Virus record (IMG/VR): IMGVR_UViG_3300046522_000408
Span: 1-62,722 of that record
Source: a virus
DNA length: 62,722 bases
Reading direction: 5' to 3' (one strand)
The notes beneath the pieces are model-generated. The model did not search any database and was not told the origin of the DNA. It worked only from the letters and a program-made list of their open reading frames with translations. Both the position numbers and the translations under genes were made by a program. Position 1 is the first letter of the stretch, and every line of letters begins with the position of its first letter. This document shows, piece by piece, positions 15,339 through 22,080 of the stretch.

Positions 15339-15505
15339 GGTTTCCTTCCGTTCTTGATCAGCGGCTTCATGCCGGAATTGCGCCACACCTTGTGGCAGGC
15401 AAGACAGTACCGGTACCGGTACCAGAATCCCGTGCCGTCGGCGTACCTGGACCAATGGCCTCGGGGATGCCCTTCGACGGGGAAGTACGGGGTGGTCGGG
15501 CTCAC
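15335..15505 (-). CDS. 56-residue CxxC protein, tail shared with its neighbour
   Basis: The product starts MSPTTPYFPVEGHPRGHW, has an aromatic block (FWYRYRYCLACHKVW) containing CLAC, and ends MKPLIKNGRKP. The neighbouring 15502-15672 product ends RKPLLHKGRKP, so the two share a C-terminal basic peptide. GTGA overlap. A small RNA- or DNA-binding peptide is plausible. Confidence 0.68.
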   Translation of the reverse strand: MSPTTPYFPVEGHPRGHWSRYADGTGFWYRYRYCLACHKVWRNSGMKPLIKNGRKP

Positions 15506-15672
15506 GGCTTGCGCCCCTTGTGCAGCAGCGGTTTCCGGACCGGCTGCCACCGGTGCAGCTCCCGGTCGAAGTCCCGCCGGTTCGTCTCATGGATGAACAC
15601 GTACGCCCGCTTCTTGCCCGGCTCCGGGATCAGGGTAACGTGCCCCCGAATGTTACGTGGCCTGGATTTCAT
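15502..15672 (-). CDS. 56-residue basic protein
   Basis: The product starts MKSRPRNIRGHVTLIPEPG and ends RKPLLHKGRKP. Strongly basic, beta then helical (YVFIHETNRRDFDRELHRW). The ending matches that of the downstream neighbour. ATGA overlap with the gene upstream. Confidence 0.68.
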   Translation of the reverse strand: MKSRPRNIRGHVTLIPEPGKKRAYVFIHETNRRDFDRELHRWQPVRKPLLHKGRKP

Positions 15673-15875
15673 TTGTGAAACCCCAATCCGGGCAGCGCAT
15701 GCCACCCGTGAATGATATACGGCAGCGCGTCCTCGATCAGCCACGTCTGCCGATCGTGGGGCAGGTCATCGAACAACGCCCCCCCGGCCCACTGCGCCCG
15801 GCTGTCCCACTTGCCCCGTGCTGCGGCCATCGCCAGCACGGCCAGCTCGTGGTCGTTCAGCTCGGGCGTGCTCAC
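15669..15875 (-). CDS. small hypothetical protein
   Basis: The 68-residue product starts MSTPELNDHELAVLAMAAA. It has a helical start, then FDDLPHDRQTWLIEDALPY. GTGA overlap with the lipoprotein gene upstream. No family recognised. Confidence 0.7.
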   Translation of the reverse strand: MSTPELNDHELAVLAMAAARGKWDSRAQWAGGALFDDLPHDRQTWLIEDALPYIIHGWHALPGLGFHK

Positions 15876-16066
15876 TGTCCCCCCTCCCAGTCGCATGACA
15901 GCCCACCCTTTTTGACACCGCTGGCCCAGATGCAGGTCACGGGGTCCCGGCCCGGGACCTCCTGCACGAACACCGACGTGTTCGGCCGGACGGCGGGCCC
16001 GCCACCGCCGCAAGCGACCAGCGCCAGCAGGACGGGGGCCAGGGCGAATGCTCCGAGACGCCTCAC
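15872..16066 (-). CDS. small phage-encoded lipoprotein
   Basis: The 64-residue precursor starts MRRLGAFALAPVLLALVAC, a textbook lipoprotein signal with lipobox L-V-A-C and the lipidated Cys at residue 19, followed by a GGGG tether. The mature part is about 45 residues with two further Cys (TCIW, SCDW) that could form a disulfide. It would be anchored on the outer face of the host membrane. Known small phage lipoproteins often block superinfection, so exclusion is a reasonable but unproven role. GTG start overlapping the upstream stop. Confidence 0.78.
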   Translation of the reverse strand: MRRLGAFALAPVLLALVACGGGGPAVRPNTSVFVQEVPGRDPVTCIWASGVKKGGLSCDWEGGQ

Positions 16067-16227
16067 TCGACGCACATCCCGGCGATCAGGATGCGGCGGG
16101 CGTCGACCTTCGCCTGCCGGCGGGCCTGCACGGTCAGCGCCTCCCACGGCAGCCCGGGGTGTGCGAACACCGCGTACACCTTGGCGGCCTGCCGGATCTG
16201 GTCGGCCGTCACGTAGAACTTAGGCAT
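16063..16227 (-). CDS. 54-residue hypothetical protein
   Basis: The product starts MPKFYVTADQIRQAAKVYA. It is a helical protein with basic C-terminal helix (VQARRQAKVDARRILIAG). Tandem ATGs at 16230 and 16227 are possible; GGGGAG fits the second better. It may form a helix-turn-helix-like unit. Confidence 0.68.
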   Translation of the reverse strand: MPKFYVTADQIRQAAKVYAVFAHPGLPWEALTVQARRQAKVDARRILIAGMCVE

Positions 16228-16426
16228 CATCGTCTCCCCACACGTTGCCGGTATCCAGCCACACCTCGTCAATCCACTTCTGCGTGGCCGCATGCCGGTA
16301 GTCGTCCGCCGGCCACCGGTTCACGGCGGTGCCGTCCTTCAGCACCTTCACGCTCCACCCGTCGTACACGCCCCGGATCTCCACCAGATGCGACACCAGA
16401 TCGTCCGGGTCCTGTTCCTGCCTCAT
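16220..16426 (-). CDS. small acidic hypothetical protein
   Basis: The 68-residue product starts MRQEQDPDDLVSHLVEIRG and ends NVWGDDDA. The middle is a beta hairpin and helix (GWSVKVLKDGTAVNRW; YRHAATQKWIDEVW). ATG overlaps the upstream stop. Confidence 0.7.
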   Translation of the reverse strand: MRQEQDPDDLVSHLVEIRGVYDGWSVKVLKDGTAVNRWPADDYRHAATQKWIDEVWLDTGNVWGDDDA

Positions 16427-16566
16427 TCGTTCTCCCCCGTAGCTTGTTCCCAGCAGTCGTGGTCCGGTTCCTGGCAGTACCATTTCCGGCCGTACCGTTT
16501 GACCTCGGACAGCATGTCCGGGTGTTCGTGCCCGCAGATGCAGCACACCCTCACGCTCCCGCTCAC
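16423..16566 (-). CDS. 47-residue zinc-ribbon-like protein
   Basis: The product starts MSGSVRVCCICGHEHPD and continues WYCQEPDHDCWEQ. CCICGHEH plus CQEPDHDC offers four to six Cys/His ligands, a likely single zinc ribbon. The GTG overlaps the upstream stop. One of several metal-binding miniproteins in this operon. Confidence 0.7.
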   Translation of the reverse strand: MSGSVRVCCICGHEHPDMLSEVKRYGRKWYCQEPDHDCWEQATGENE

Positions 16567-16922
16567 GGCTGGGCCTCCGCCAGCGCCCGGTCGATGATGC
16601 CGGCCAGGCAGGCGGGGTGGGACACCGAACAGCCCACGTAGTGGGTGCCGATGTGGTCTCCCCACTCCCCGAGCACCGTCTGGGTCAGCTCCCGCACCCG
16701 GGCGACCGCCTCCCGCAGTTCGTGCAGCTCGACCGCCGTCCTCACGGCGCGCAGGTCCAGCTCCTGGTCCACCGCCTTCAGGACCAGCCGGCGCAGACGC
16801 TCGGCCTCGTCCGCATCCTCCAGCAACCCGGTCAGGGTCTCCCGGGACAGGAAAAACAGTTGCTGCGGGCTGTCGTCCAGCAGAAGCTGGAGATCGGCCC
16901 GCTTTTCCGGCGTGATGCTCAT
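16563..16922 (-). CDS. helical hypothetical protein
   Basis: The 119-residue product starts MSITPEKRADLQLLLDDSP. It is almost wholly helical with Leu heptads (ETLTGLLEDADEAERLRRLV; VARVRELTQTVLGEW) and ends with a Cys/His segment (YVGCSVSHPACL). A dimeric coiled coil is likely. ATG overlaps the upstream stop. Confidence 0.72.
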   Translation of the reverse strand: MSITPEKRADLQLLLDDSPQQLFFLSRETLTGLLEDADEAERLRRLVLKAVDQELDLRAVRTAVELHELREAVARVRELTQTVLGEWGDHIGTHYVGCSVSHPACLAGIIDRALAEAQP

Positions 16923-17218
16923 GCTGCTTGCTCCTTCGCCAGCTGGGTGATGGGCGTGCGCCCCTGTTGGATGTCCAGGCCCTCGATCAGGGCCAGGGCG
17001 GCCACCCGGAACGCCAGCTGCGTTTCGTCAACGCCCCGGGTGTCCGGGAAGTCCTTGCGGAACCCCTCCAGGGCCTTGAACCAGTTCATGACGCCCTCGG
17101 CGGCCGACTCGGTCAGCGCAGCCAACACGCCCTCGGGCGTGGCCGCCTTGGGCTTGGGCACCACGGCCAACGGCGGACGCCGGGGGCTGGTGGGCTTGCG
17201 GGTCTTAGACTTCGGCAT
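16919..17218 (-). CDS. basic-tailed hypothetical protein
   Basis: The 99-residue product starts with a very basic Pro-rich leader (MPKSKTRKPTSPRRPP) and continues with a helical domain (EGVLAALTESAAEGVMNW; QLAFRVAALALIEGLD). The leader could bind nucleic acid. Overlaps the upstream gene by 14 bases. Confidence 0.72.
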   Translation of the reverse strand: MPKSKTRKPTSPRRPPLAVVPKPKAATPEGVLAALTESAAEGVMNWFKALEGFRKDFPDTRGVDETQLAFRVAALALIEGLDIQQGRTPITQLAKEQAA

Positions 17219-17495
17219 CTTCGGCCCCCTCGATCTCGATCTCGATGTCCTGATTCACGGAGGAGGATTCCCGGGTCCACACCGTGGTCCGGCCGGTGCG
17301 CAACCGGGCCATCAGCGCCACCACGTCCCGCCATGCGCCCCGCACGTCCTTCGGAGGGTTTCGGCCCCGCACGTAGTACCAGTGCTGGAGGTCATCCAGC
17401 GCCTGCGCGGCCTTGCGGGCCGCCCGGTACTCGTCCAGCTTGGCCAGCGGAACATGCCTGGTCCCCCGCCCCTCGCCCTCGCCCTCGTCAGTCAT
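17205..17495 (-). CDS. hypothetical protein
   Basis: The 96-residue product starts MTDEGEGEGRGTRHVPLAK. Helical centre (YRAARKAAQALDDLQHWYY) and an acidic tail (IEIEIEGAEDAEV). Overlaps the upstream gene by 8 bases. Function unknown. Confidence 0.72.
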   Translation of the reverse strand: MTDEGEGEGRGTRHVPLAKLDEYRAARKAAQALDDLQHWYYVRGRNPPKDVRGAWRDVVALMARLRTGRTTVWTRESSSVNQDIEIEIEGAEDAEV

Positions 17496-17688
17496 CGTCG
17501 GCCTCGGTCCGGGGCCAGTAGACGGTCGCCGGGTCCCGGCGCACGTAGATGCCCATGTCGGTGGCCGTGCCGCACATGCAGCACACCTCCACCGGCCCAG
17601 GGAGACTCTGATACGGCAGGCGGCCGGGATTTTCGGCCTCCCAGCACATGCCGCACAGCGGCTGCGTCCAGCTGGGCCTACTCGTCAT
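17488..17688 (-). CDS. double CxxC zinc-ribbon protein
   Basis: The 66-residue product starts MTSRPSWTQPLCGMCWEAE. CGMC and CCMCG, spaced by ~20 residues, form a classical four-Cys zinc ribbon. The tail is acidic (TEADDD). It could bind nucleic acid or host RNA polymerase. ATG lies 11 bases inside the upstream gene. Confidence 0.75.
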   Translation of the reverse strand: MTSRPSWTQPLCGMCWEAENPGRLPYQSLPGPVEVCCMCGTATDMGIYVRRDPATVYWPRTEADDD

Positions 17689-18118
17689 CGGAACCGTCCT
17701 CGTCCAGCTTGATCCTGTCCAGATCGCCCAACAGCAGCCCCAGGGCGGCCGCCGTGTCCGGGGCCCGGAGACGGGTCAGCGGACCCCACTCGGCGTCGAT
17801 CTTCTCCACCATGCGCCGGTGCCCGGACTTGGCCTGCGCCAGCGTGCAGTACCGGTCCTCGTCGTCCTCTTTCCACCGGCGATCGAAGAACGCCAGCGTC
17901 TGGAAGATCACCGGCCGCCGGCTCCGGCCGTAGAGCATGTCCAGGCCCACCCACACGGTGGACACGTGGATCACGCCCTCGACACGGTCGGAGTGGAAGA
18001 AGTCCTCGGCCACGTGCACGTCGGCCTCCTTCATCGCCAGCCACTCGTCCTGGCTGATCGGATTCCCGTTCAGGTCGTAATAAAACTTCCGAAACAGGCC
18101 GTCGTACCCGACGCTCAC
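17678..18118 (-). CDS. hypothetical protein
   Basis: The 146-residue product starts MSVGYDGLFRKFYYDLNGN with a GTG overlapping the upstream stop. It contains ISQDEWLAMKEADVHVAED and a helical C-terminal part (LGLLLGDLDRIKLDEDG). It has a mixed alpha/beta look; no family recognised. Confidence 0.74.
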   Translation of the reverse strand: MSVGYDGLFRKFYYDLNGNPISQDEWLAMKEADVHVAEDFFHSDRVEGVIHVSTVWVGLDMLYGRSRRPVIFQTLAFFDRRWKEDDEDRYCTLAQAKSGHRRMVEKIDAEWGPLTRLRAPDTAAALGLLLGDLDRIKLDEDGSDDE

Positions 18119-18411
18119 GCGCGGGCCCCGGCCGCGCCACGCTTCTGCATCGGGGGCAGCAGGCTGCCGCTGTCCGGCGCCCAATCCATCAGCGGCACCA
18201 GCTCGCGCACCTTGCGGCTGGTCTGGTCGCTGGACATGAACCGGAGCCGCTTCAGCCCCTGCGGCAGGTTGGAGAACAGGTACGACAGCGGTTCGGCATG
18301 CTGCGTGCACAAGTAAATGGTGGCAATTTCGCGGGGCCCGCGGATCAGCCATTCCTCGGCCTCGTCGGCCCCGCATTCAAAGCAGGGGCGGGCCTTCACG
18401 TCGGTCTTCAT
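18115..18411 (-). CDS. zinc-binding hypothetical protein, first of leftward operon
   Basis: The 98-residue product starts MKTDVKARPCFECGADEAE. CFEC followed by YLCTQH gives a CxxC/CxxH zinc site, then a basic C-terminal region (KRLRFMSSDQTSRKVREL). The ATG follows GGTGG, weak. It leads the 16-gene operon and is read away from the structured gap at 18412-19254. Confidence 0.72.
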   Translation of the reverse strand: MKTDVKARPCFECGADEAEEWLIRGPREIATIYLCTQHAEPLSYLFSNLPQGLKRLRFMSSDQTSRKVRELVPLMDWAPDSGSLLPPMQKRGAAGARA

Positions 18412-18522
18412 GCCACCAGCATAGGGCTGCCGGGTGGGCCGGCGCCACTGGGGACGTGCCACATTTTACGGATGCCGTCGATGCCGAGGTGAAAAGTTGA
18501 CCGGTTTTGTGGTAAAACGGTA

Positions 18523-18883
18523 GAACCCCCCGCCCGGGAGACCGGGCAGGGGGTTCGGAACCCTATGGAAACCGCGAGACCCAAAAGAACAGGAGGCCAG
18601 GGGAGGGGAATCCCCGCAGCTGATCGAAGCGCCAACTTCGATCGGTCCGTCTTCATACTGCGGTCGCAGAACCGGCGCTGTGCGCCGACCTTCTCTGCGC
18701 TTCCGATACTAGCAGGCCCTGACACCAAGGGCCAAGCCGCTGCATTGTCCCGCGTCAATCGCGGGCGTGCAACATGTGTCGACCGCAGGTGGAGATTACT
18801 TCCCTGCGTGAGCTGGAGGACGCTACATGGCTCCAGGCCCGGCTAACACCCGTGGTCGACTCCCCGTCGTTGGGGGTGCGACC
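18523..18883 (+). ncRNA. candidate structured RNA (chain of hairpins)
   Basis: At least six stem-loops follow each other: GAACCCCC/GGGGGTTC with an inner GCCCGG/CCGGGC; GATCGAAG/CTTCGATC; CGGCGC/GCGCCG nested in GCAGA/TCTGC; GGCCCT/AGGGCC; CCCGCG/CGCGGG; GGTCG/CGACC with TCCCC/GGGGG inside. Such density of perfect stems in 360 bases is not seen elsewhere except at 30311-30764. Strand is inferred from the promoter-like sequence at 18497-18526. No known RNA family was recognised. Confidence 0.4.
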
Positions 18884-18990
18884 CGTGCCCAGAACTGGTC
18901 GGGCACACCCCGGGATGTGGATGGGGGATGATTTTGAGATTTGAAATTGTCCAGGGCTTTTCGGGGAGAAGCGTGACGAAGTCGCGCTTG

Positions 18991-19012
18991 AAGGTGCAGT
19001 TCACTGCACCTT
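18991..19012. repeat. perfect 22-base palindrome
   Basis: AAGGTGCAGT-TC-ACTGCACCTT has 10-bp arms and a 2-base centre. The short centre favours a dimeric repressor operator over an RNA hairpin. It lies about 250 bases upstream of the rightward gene at 19255. Confidence 0.65.
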
Positions 19013-19043
19013 CCCTACCCCAAAGAAAACAGAACTTAAGAAC
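19010..19043. repeat. imperfect direct repeat, copy 1
   Basis: TTCCCTAC...CAAAGAAAACAGAACTTAAG. Copy 2 is at 19138-19173. The CTTAAG hexamer is palindromic and appears a third time at 19208-19213 before the gene at 19255. Confidence 0.55.
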
Positions 19044-19137
19044 AATCCTGGAGCTGGCCCACCCGGCCAGAACCAGGTGAGAACGACGCCAGGAGGCGCC
19101 GTGAGCAGCCGGGGACGCAACCCGGCCGGCACTTAGG

Positions 19138-19173
19138 TTCCCTACTCCTTCAAAGAAAAAAGATTCTTAAGAC
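19138..19173. repeat. imperfect direct repeat, copy 2
   Basis: TTCCCTACTCC...CAAAGAAAAAAGATTCTTAAG, matching copy 1 with a few substitutions and short indels; 128 bases separate the copies. The A-rich composition is unusual here and suggests a protein-binding or unwinding site. Confidence 0.55.
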
Positions 19174-19254
19174 GACATGGGGTCCAAGACTTTGCCACGG
19201 ATCGTCACTTAAGTTAACGCGTGCGAAGCTGAAAAATCGCGTAGCATTTGCGAC

Positions 19255-19686
19255 ATGAGCCGAGTATTTTCGCCCCGCATTGAAGGCCGCATTCGCGCGA
19301 AGGCCGAGCGCGAGCACAAGTCCGAGGCCTGGAAGATGACCAAACGGTACGGGAAGCTGAGGCCCGAGCCGGCCCGGGGTCCCGGAGGGACCCTGGCGAT
19401 CGACCAGGTCTGGGTCGTGGACACGGGCTACACGTTTCACATCGAGTGGTGCAAGGCCCTGGAGGGCGCATCCATGTGGCGGGTGGTCGTGGTGTCCACC
19501 GCCGGCGTGGGGAAGCGCCAGCTGTGCAAGTGGTGCGCCGGCGGGGAGGACGAGGAGCTGGAGCTGGAGCTGGAGGACGACGTCCCCATGGCCTTGGAGC
19601 CCGAGCCGATCCCGCAGCAGCCGGCCTTGCTGCCGAAGCCGGCGTGGGGTAAGGCGCAGAAGTTCCCGACCCCGCATAAAGTGTGA
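19255..19686 (+). CDS. hypothetical protein, possibly leaderless
   Basis: The 143-residue product starts MSRVFSPRIEGRIRAKAER. A basic N-terminus is followed by a beta domain (AIDQVWVVDTGYTFHIEW), CKWC, and an acidic repeat (ELELELEDD). No ribosome site is present; instead TAGCAT (about 19242-19247) sits 7 bases before the ATG, which is the geometry of a leaderless transcript, common in actinobacteria. Function unknown. Confidence 0.72.
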   Translation: MSRVFSPRIEGRIRAKAEREHKSEAWKMTKRYGKLRPEPARGPGGTLAIDQVWVVDTGYTFHIEWCKALEGASMWRVVVVSTAGVGKRQLCKWCAGGEDEELELELEDDVPMALEPEPIPQQPALLPKPAWGKAQKFPTPHKV

Positions 19687-19688
19687 GC

Positions 19689-19838
19689 ATGACCACACCG
19701 CAGAACGTCGAGCGTCGCCAGCAGGAGCGCAAGGCCGCCGACAGGGCCCGCAAGGAGCATTTCCGGGCCCTGAGGGCCGCCGAGTGGGACCGCCGGCGTC
19801 AGGGTCAGGGCTCGAGGATTTCGATAGGATCTAAATAA
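19689..19838 (+). CDS. 49-residue basic protein
   Basis: The product starts MTTPQNVERRQQERKAADR and is nearly all Arg/Lys/Glu/Ala helix (RKEHFRALRAAEWDRRR). The ATG lies two bases after the preceding stop. Its end overlaps the convergent gene by 8 bases. A basic helical peptide could bind nucleic acid. Confidence 0.6.
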   Translation: MTTPQNVERRQQERKAADRARKEHFRALRAAEWDRRRQGQGSRISIGSK

Positions 19839-20298
19839 TATCCTGGGGCCCCTGGATCACCCAGGGCTTTTCCACCCGGTGCTTCATCCTCACGGCAGCC
19901 AGGCCGAGGTCCGAGCGGCGCTTGTAGACCGAGCGCAGCGACCGGCCCAGGGACACGGCGATCTCCTCGTAGCTCTGCACCCCGACCTTCTCCCGCAGGT
20001 ACGTGTCGTCCTCCTTGGACCACTGCCGGCGCTTGTTCGTCTGCAACACCTCCGGCGGCCGGGGTGCGGGCACCCCGATGCCCCTCTCCTCACGGTCCCG
20101 CTTCTTCTGCGCGTTCACGCAGTGATGGCAGTTCCGCCGGCGTGCCCCGGTGCCCGTGATGACCGGGAAGCTGTCCCCGTCGGCCAGCTCCCCGCAGTCC
20201 AGGCACGTGCGCGCCAGCAGCGTGCGCCGGCCCGTCGACCAGGGGCTGTGCGGCCCCTTGGTCGGCAGCAGGCCCTTCGGTCCCCGTCGCTTGCCCAC
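19831..20298 (-). CDS. zinc-finger plus Myb/SANT-like DNA-binding regulator
   Basis: The 155-residue product starts MGKRRGPKGLLPTKGPHSP (GTG after AGGGGAGGGG). A four-Cys zinc site (CLDCG ~33-37, CHHC ~63-66) is followed by a SANT/Myb-type helix-turn-helix at ~100-140 (RRQWSKEDDTYLREKVG, then EEIAVSLGRSLRSVYKR). The RSxxSVxxR recognition helix is common in phage DNA-binding proteins. It is read divergently from parA across the 20299-20423 control region and may regulate it. Confidence 0.75.
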   Translation of the reverse strand: MGKRRGPKGLLPTKGPHSPWSTGRRTLLARTCLDCGELADGDSFPVITGTGARRRNCHHCVNAQKKRDREERGIGVPAPRPPEVLQTNKRRQWSKEDDTYLREKVGVQSYEEIAVSLGRSLRSVYKRRSDLGLAAVRMKHRVEKPWVIQGPQDII

Positions 20299-20423
20299 AA
20301 TCCCCTCCCCTTGTAGAAGTACACACAAGTACACAGCCTTGTCATGAAATCATGAAAACCACATTTGGTGGTTTCCGCATTTCACCATATCCTGAAGTCA
20401 AGGAATCAGGAAAAGGTGGAATC
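20299..20423. promoter_or_regulatory. divergent control region before parA
   Basis: It contains a tandem ten-base repeat AAGTACACA(C/G) at 20317-20336, an inverted repeat AACCAC/GTGGTT at 20357-20373, and the TGAAATCATGAAAA word shared with 13985 and 24912 (site B). This concentration of repeats next to a partition ATPase makes it a candidate operator and/or centromere. Confidence 0.6.
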
Positions 20424-21032
20424 ATGAAAAATGCAACCGTGATCGCCGTCTGCAACTACAAGGGCGGCACCGCCAAAACGACCAGCGCGCTCTACCTCGC
20501 CGCCGTGTGGCAGGCCCAGGGCAGGCGTGTGCTGATCGTGGACGCCGACCAGCAGGAGTCCAGCGCCTACTTCGACAGCGAGGCCCGGCCCCCGGTGGAC
20601 GTCAGGTACCTGCACGCGCCCCGCCTCGGGGCCACCGTCCGCCAGCGGTGGGGGCACCGGTACGACATCATCATCATCGACAGCCCGCCCTCGGAAGGGC
20701 GGCACTCGGTCATCACCGGCGCCATGGCCGCCGCGGACTACGTGCTGATCCCCGTGGGCGCAACCCAGCTGGAGCTGGAACAGCTGCCCAAGACCGTGCA
20801 CGCCGCCATCGCGGCGGGCAAACCGCACGGGGTCGTGCTCAACCGGGAGCCGGTGAACAGCACCCGGGTCAAGGAGGCGGCCGAGCTGATCGGCGGTGCG
20901 GGCTACAACCTGTTGCGCCCGGCGATCCCCCGCCGGGCCGCCATCCAGGACGCCTACCGCGCCGGCGTGGACCACCGCACCTTCGGGTACGACCTCATTG
21001 CCCAACAGATCATCGAACAGATCGGAGCATGA
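20424..21032 (+). CDS. parA: ParA-like partition ATPase
   Basis: The 202-residue product has a deviant Walker A KGGTAKTT (about residues 13-20), ADQQ after a VDAD strand, and DSPPS as Walker B/A'. The size matches small type Ib ParA/ParF-type ATPases. The ATG at 20424 is chosen because AGGAAAAGGTGG precedes it; ATG 20352 would add a 24-residue non-conserved leader. It is followed two bases later by a small DNA-binding-type gene, the usual order of a partition operon. It implies active segregation of an extrachromosomal form. Confidence 0.9.
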   Translation: MKNATVIAVCNYKGGTAKTTSALYLAAVWQAQGRRVLIVDADQQESSAYFDSEARPPVDVRYLHAPRLGATVRQRWGHRYDIIIIDSPPSEGRHSVITGAMAAADYVLIPVGATQLELEQLPKTVHAAIAAGKPHGVVLNREPVNSTRVKEAAELIGGAGYNLLRPAIPRRAAIQDAYRAGVDHRTFGYDLIAQQIIEQIGA

Positions 21033-21033
21033 C

Positions 21034-21273
21034 GTGGCGCGTTTGGACCTCAACAAGAAAGAGGAGCAGGGCGACGGCCCCAAGATCCGGCTCACCACCG
21101 ACGTCTCCCTGGAGGACAGCGTCGATCTCCAGGAGTGGGGCCGGCAGCTCGGCGCGCGGTCCGGCAAGGTCCGCATTCCCGTGGCCCAGATCATGCGGGC
21201 CATGATCCGCCGCGCCATGACGGACGAGGAGTGGAGGGAAACCATCGCCCGGGACGTCCTCGACACGTGGTGA
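21034..21273 (+). CDS. small ribbon-helix-helix-like partition partner
   Basis: The 79-residue product starts MARLDLNKKEEQGDGPKIR at a GTG two bases after parA. A basic, flexible N-terminus is followed by a strand (KIRLTTDVSL) and helices (RIPVAQIMRAMIRRAMTDEE), the arrangement of RHH centromere-binding proteins that pair with small ParA ATPases. It probably binds a centromere and the parA promoter. Length and context support this; sequence similarity is not asserted. Confidence 0.7.
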   Translation: MARLDLNKKEEQGDGPKIRLTTDVSLEDSVDLQEWGRQLGARSGKVRIPVAQIMRAMIRRAMTDEEWRETIARDVLDTW

Positions 21274-21303
21274 ACGGTCCACGTCAACGCCGATTCGGCG
21301 CTA

Positions 21304-21323
21304 TTGACAAGTTTAAGTAAACT
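21304..21323. promoter_or_regulatory. TTGACA with overlapping inverted repeat
   Basis: TTGACA at 21304-21309 is a consensus -35 box and is immediately followed by AGTTTA-AG-TAAACT (21310-21323), a perfect palindrome inside the promoter spacer. No good -10 is at 17 bases. The layout suggests a repressor-controlled promoter for the regulator at 21426. Confidence 0.5.
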
Positions 21324-21425
21324 GCGGAGTGACCCCTTGCGACACGGAAAGTCCTTGTGCCGGCGTGCCACGGATGGAAATATCGGCAGTGGGGGACACC
21401 CAAATAACCGGAAGGAACGGAAAAG

Positions 21426-21935
21426 ATGGAACGAAAGCTTCCACCCGCATCCGTGCTGCAAAAGCTTCGGGCTGTTGACGGCCTGACGCTGACGGAGATC
21501 TCCAAAAAGTACGGGACCACCCCGGCCGCCGTCTGGCACTCGCTGGACCGGGCCGGCATGACCGAATCCTCGGCCATGTACAACGAAATTGTGCCGTGGC
21601 AGATCCAGGCGCAGCACCGGTCGCTCGTGATCCTGGAGCACTTCCGCCGGCTGGCCAAGCGCGCCAAGGGCCTGCCGCTGGACGAGCACGCCGAGAAGTC
21701 CCTGAACAACTGGCTGCGGGACATGGCCCACGCAAACGTCGTGGTCGCCTACCACCCGGACGCGCCGCCGAACGCCGCCAGCAAGGTCGGCGGGTTCTAC
21801 TACGTCACGCGGGAGGACTTCGACGGGGACCGCTGGTACCGGGACCCGGTGCGGGAAGCGGTGCGCCTGGCGGAGGTGCGCGAGGCGCAGCGCGATCGGA
21901 AACCCCTGGGCGCCCACGCCGAGGTCAGCAACTAA
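21426..21935 (+). CDS. helix-turn-helix regulator
   Basis: The 169-residue product starts MERKLPPASVLQKLRAVDG. Residues ~10-45 form a helix-turn-helix (LTLTEISKKYGTTPAAVWHS). The remaining part is helical then beta (VGGFYYVTREDFDGDRW). AAGGAACGGAAAAG precedes the ATG, with a palindromic promoter upstream. It is a candidate lysogeny or copy-number regulator because it sits between partition and replication genes. Confidence 0.72.
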   Translation: MERKLPPASVLQKLRAVDGLTLTEISKKYGTTPAAVWHSLDRAGMTESSAMYNEIVPWQIQAQHRSLVILEHFRRLAKRAKGLPLDEHAEKSLNNWLRDMAHANVVVAYHPDAPPNAASKVGGFYYVTREDFDGDRWYRDPVREAVRLAEVREAQRDRKPLGAHAEVSN

Positions 21936-22030
21936 ATCTGACCGGTTGGCATAACACACGGACCCGACCGTTTGACGACGTTGGAAAAACCTTCAAATAA
22001 CCCATGGATTAATCGCGTGAAACAGATAAA

Positions 22031-22080
22031 GTTTCCGTGTGATGGAAACGCCGAACGGGGCCCCGTCAAGGGCCCCGTTC
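22031..22080. repeat. two adjacent hairpins after the regulator
   Basis: GTTTCC/GGAAAC (22031-22049) and a strong GAACGGGGCC/GGCCCCGTTC (22053-22080) follow each other. The second has 10-bp arms and could act as a terminator despite lacking a T-run. Confidence 0.5.

Larger units (their letters stand above)
18412..19254. other. gene-free structured region between divergent operons
   Basis: No credible gene is seen in this 840-base gap. It holds a dense series of perfect hairpins (18523-18556, 18622-18643, 18673-18687, 18715-18733, 18749-18765, 18854-18883), a 10-bp-arm palindrome at 18991-19012, and an imperfect 34-base direct repeat (19010 and 19138). A promoter-like TTGACC (18497) is followed 18 bases later by TAGAAC just before the first hairpin. 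The region could encode a structured non-coding RNA, or be an internal origin. Confidence 0.55.

Noticed and set aside
18565-18846. A 93-codon rightward frame in the structured gap
   Set aside because: It runs through several perfect hairpins; AGGAACCCT is not a clear ribosome site and the product is Arg-rich without a domain.
20406-21959. A 517-codon leftward frame opposite parA
   Set aside because: It is antisense to parA, the RHH gene and the regulator, which have clear motifs and starts.
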